Source of the DNA: Baffinella frigidus
Taxonomy: Eukaryota; Cryptophyceae; Cryptomonadales; Baffinellaceae
DNA: 14,238 nucleotides
Direction: 5' to 3'
Assembly (NCBI GenBank): GCA_026770585.1
Contig: MU646580.1
Coordinates: 355,156-369,393, forward strand
Shown here: positions 14,184-14,238 of the stretch, one piece after another
Layout: every line of letters starts with the position of its first letter
Numbering within the stretch: position 1 is the stretch's first letter
Translations under genes and position numbers: made by a program
Notes under the pieces: model-generated
The model's input: only the letters and a program-made list of their open reading frames with translations
Databases searched by the model: none
Told to the model about the DNA's origin: nothing

Positions 14184-14238
14184 CCCTCTCCCTCTCCCTC
14201 TCCCTCTCCCTCTCCCTCTCCCTCTCCCTCTCCCTCTC
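14184..14238 (+). repeat. CCCTCT hexanucleotide repeat at the window edge
   Basis: Perfect CCCTCT units run from shortly after the donor at 14178 to the last base, so the full length is unknown. The pyrimidine strand is the sense strand of the gene. Confidence 0.95.

Overview
This is nuclear DNA from a eukaryote, probably an alga with a complex (secondary, red-derived) plastid. Genes are split into exons of about 12-35 codons with GT-AG introns (one probable GC-AG) and C-rich acceptor tracts. Introns are full of degenerate TTTAGGG/TTCAGGG-like arrays. The one gene that can be fully rebuilt starts with a signal peptide plus transit-like presequence with Phe after the predicted cleavage point, as in chromerids, dinoflagellates, haptophytes and stramenopiles. 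A chromerid such as Chromera would fit, but the sequence alone does not settle the genus. Most long open frames are chance frames in GC-rich or repetitive DNA; the real coding signal is in short exons whose splice phases agree.

Layout. (1) Positions 1-3866, plus strand: the last seven exons of a gene I cannot name, ending in a Gly/Asn-rich tail and TAG at 3864-3866. Its sixth intron (2719-3738) holds an antisense exon of translation elongation factor 2 (2741-2870) and a second small antisense exon (3511-3541). (2) Positions 3867-5092: intergenic space between two convergent genes, filled with small inverted-repeat (MITE-like) elements. (3) Positions 5093-11375, minus strand: a 13-exon gene for a 288-residue atypical short-chain dehydrogenase/reductase-like NAD(P)-binding protein, predicted to enter the plastid. 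All twelve junctions are phase-consistent. Its introns carry further MITEs, minisatellites, telomere-like arrays and duplicated exon edges. (4) Positions 11376-12358: GC-rich spacer, probably a divergent upstream region. (5) Positions 12359 to the end, plus strand: exons of an unidentified gene with an acidic Ser/Glu/Ala repeat, leaving the window in an intron of CCCTCT repeats.

The genes do not form an obvious pathway. The main interest is structural. Telomere-like intron repeats show the C-rich strand in the sense direction of whichever gene holds them. Several exon fragments or exon edges are copied into neighbouring introns. At least three unrelated-looking families of ~100-125 bp inverted-repeat elements lie in introns and spacer and none in recognised exons.
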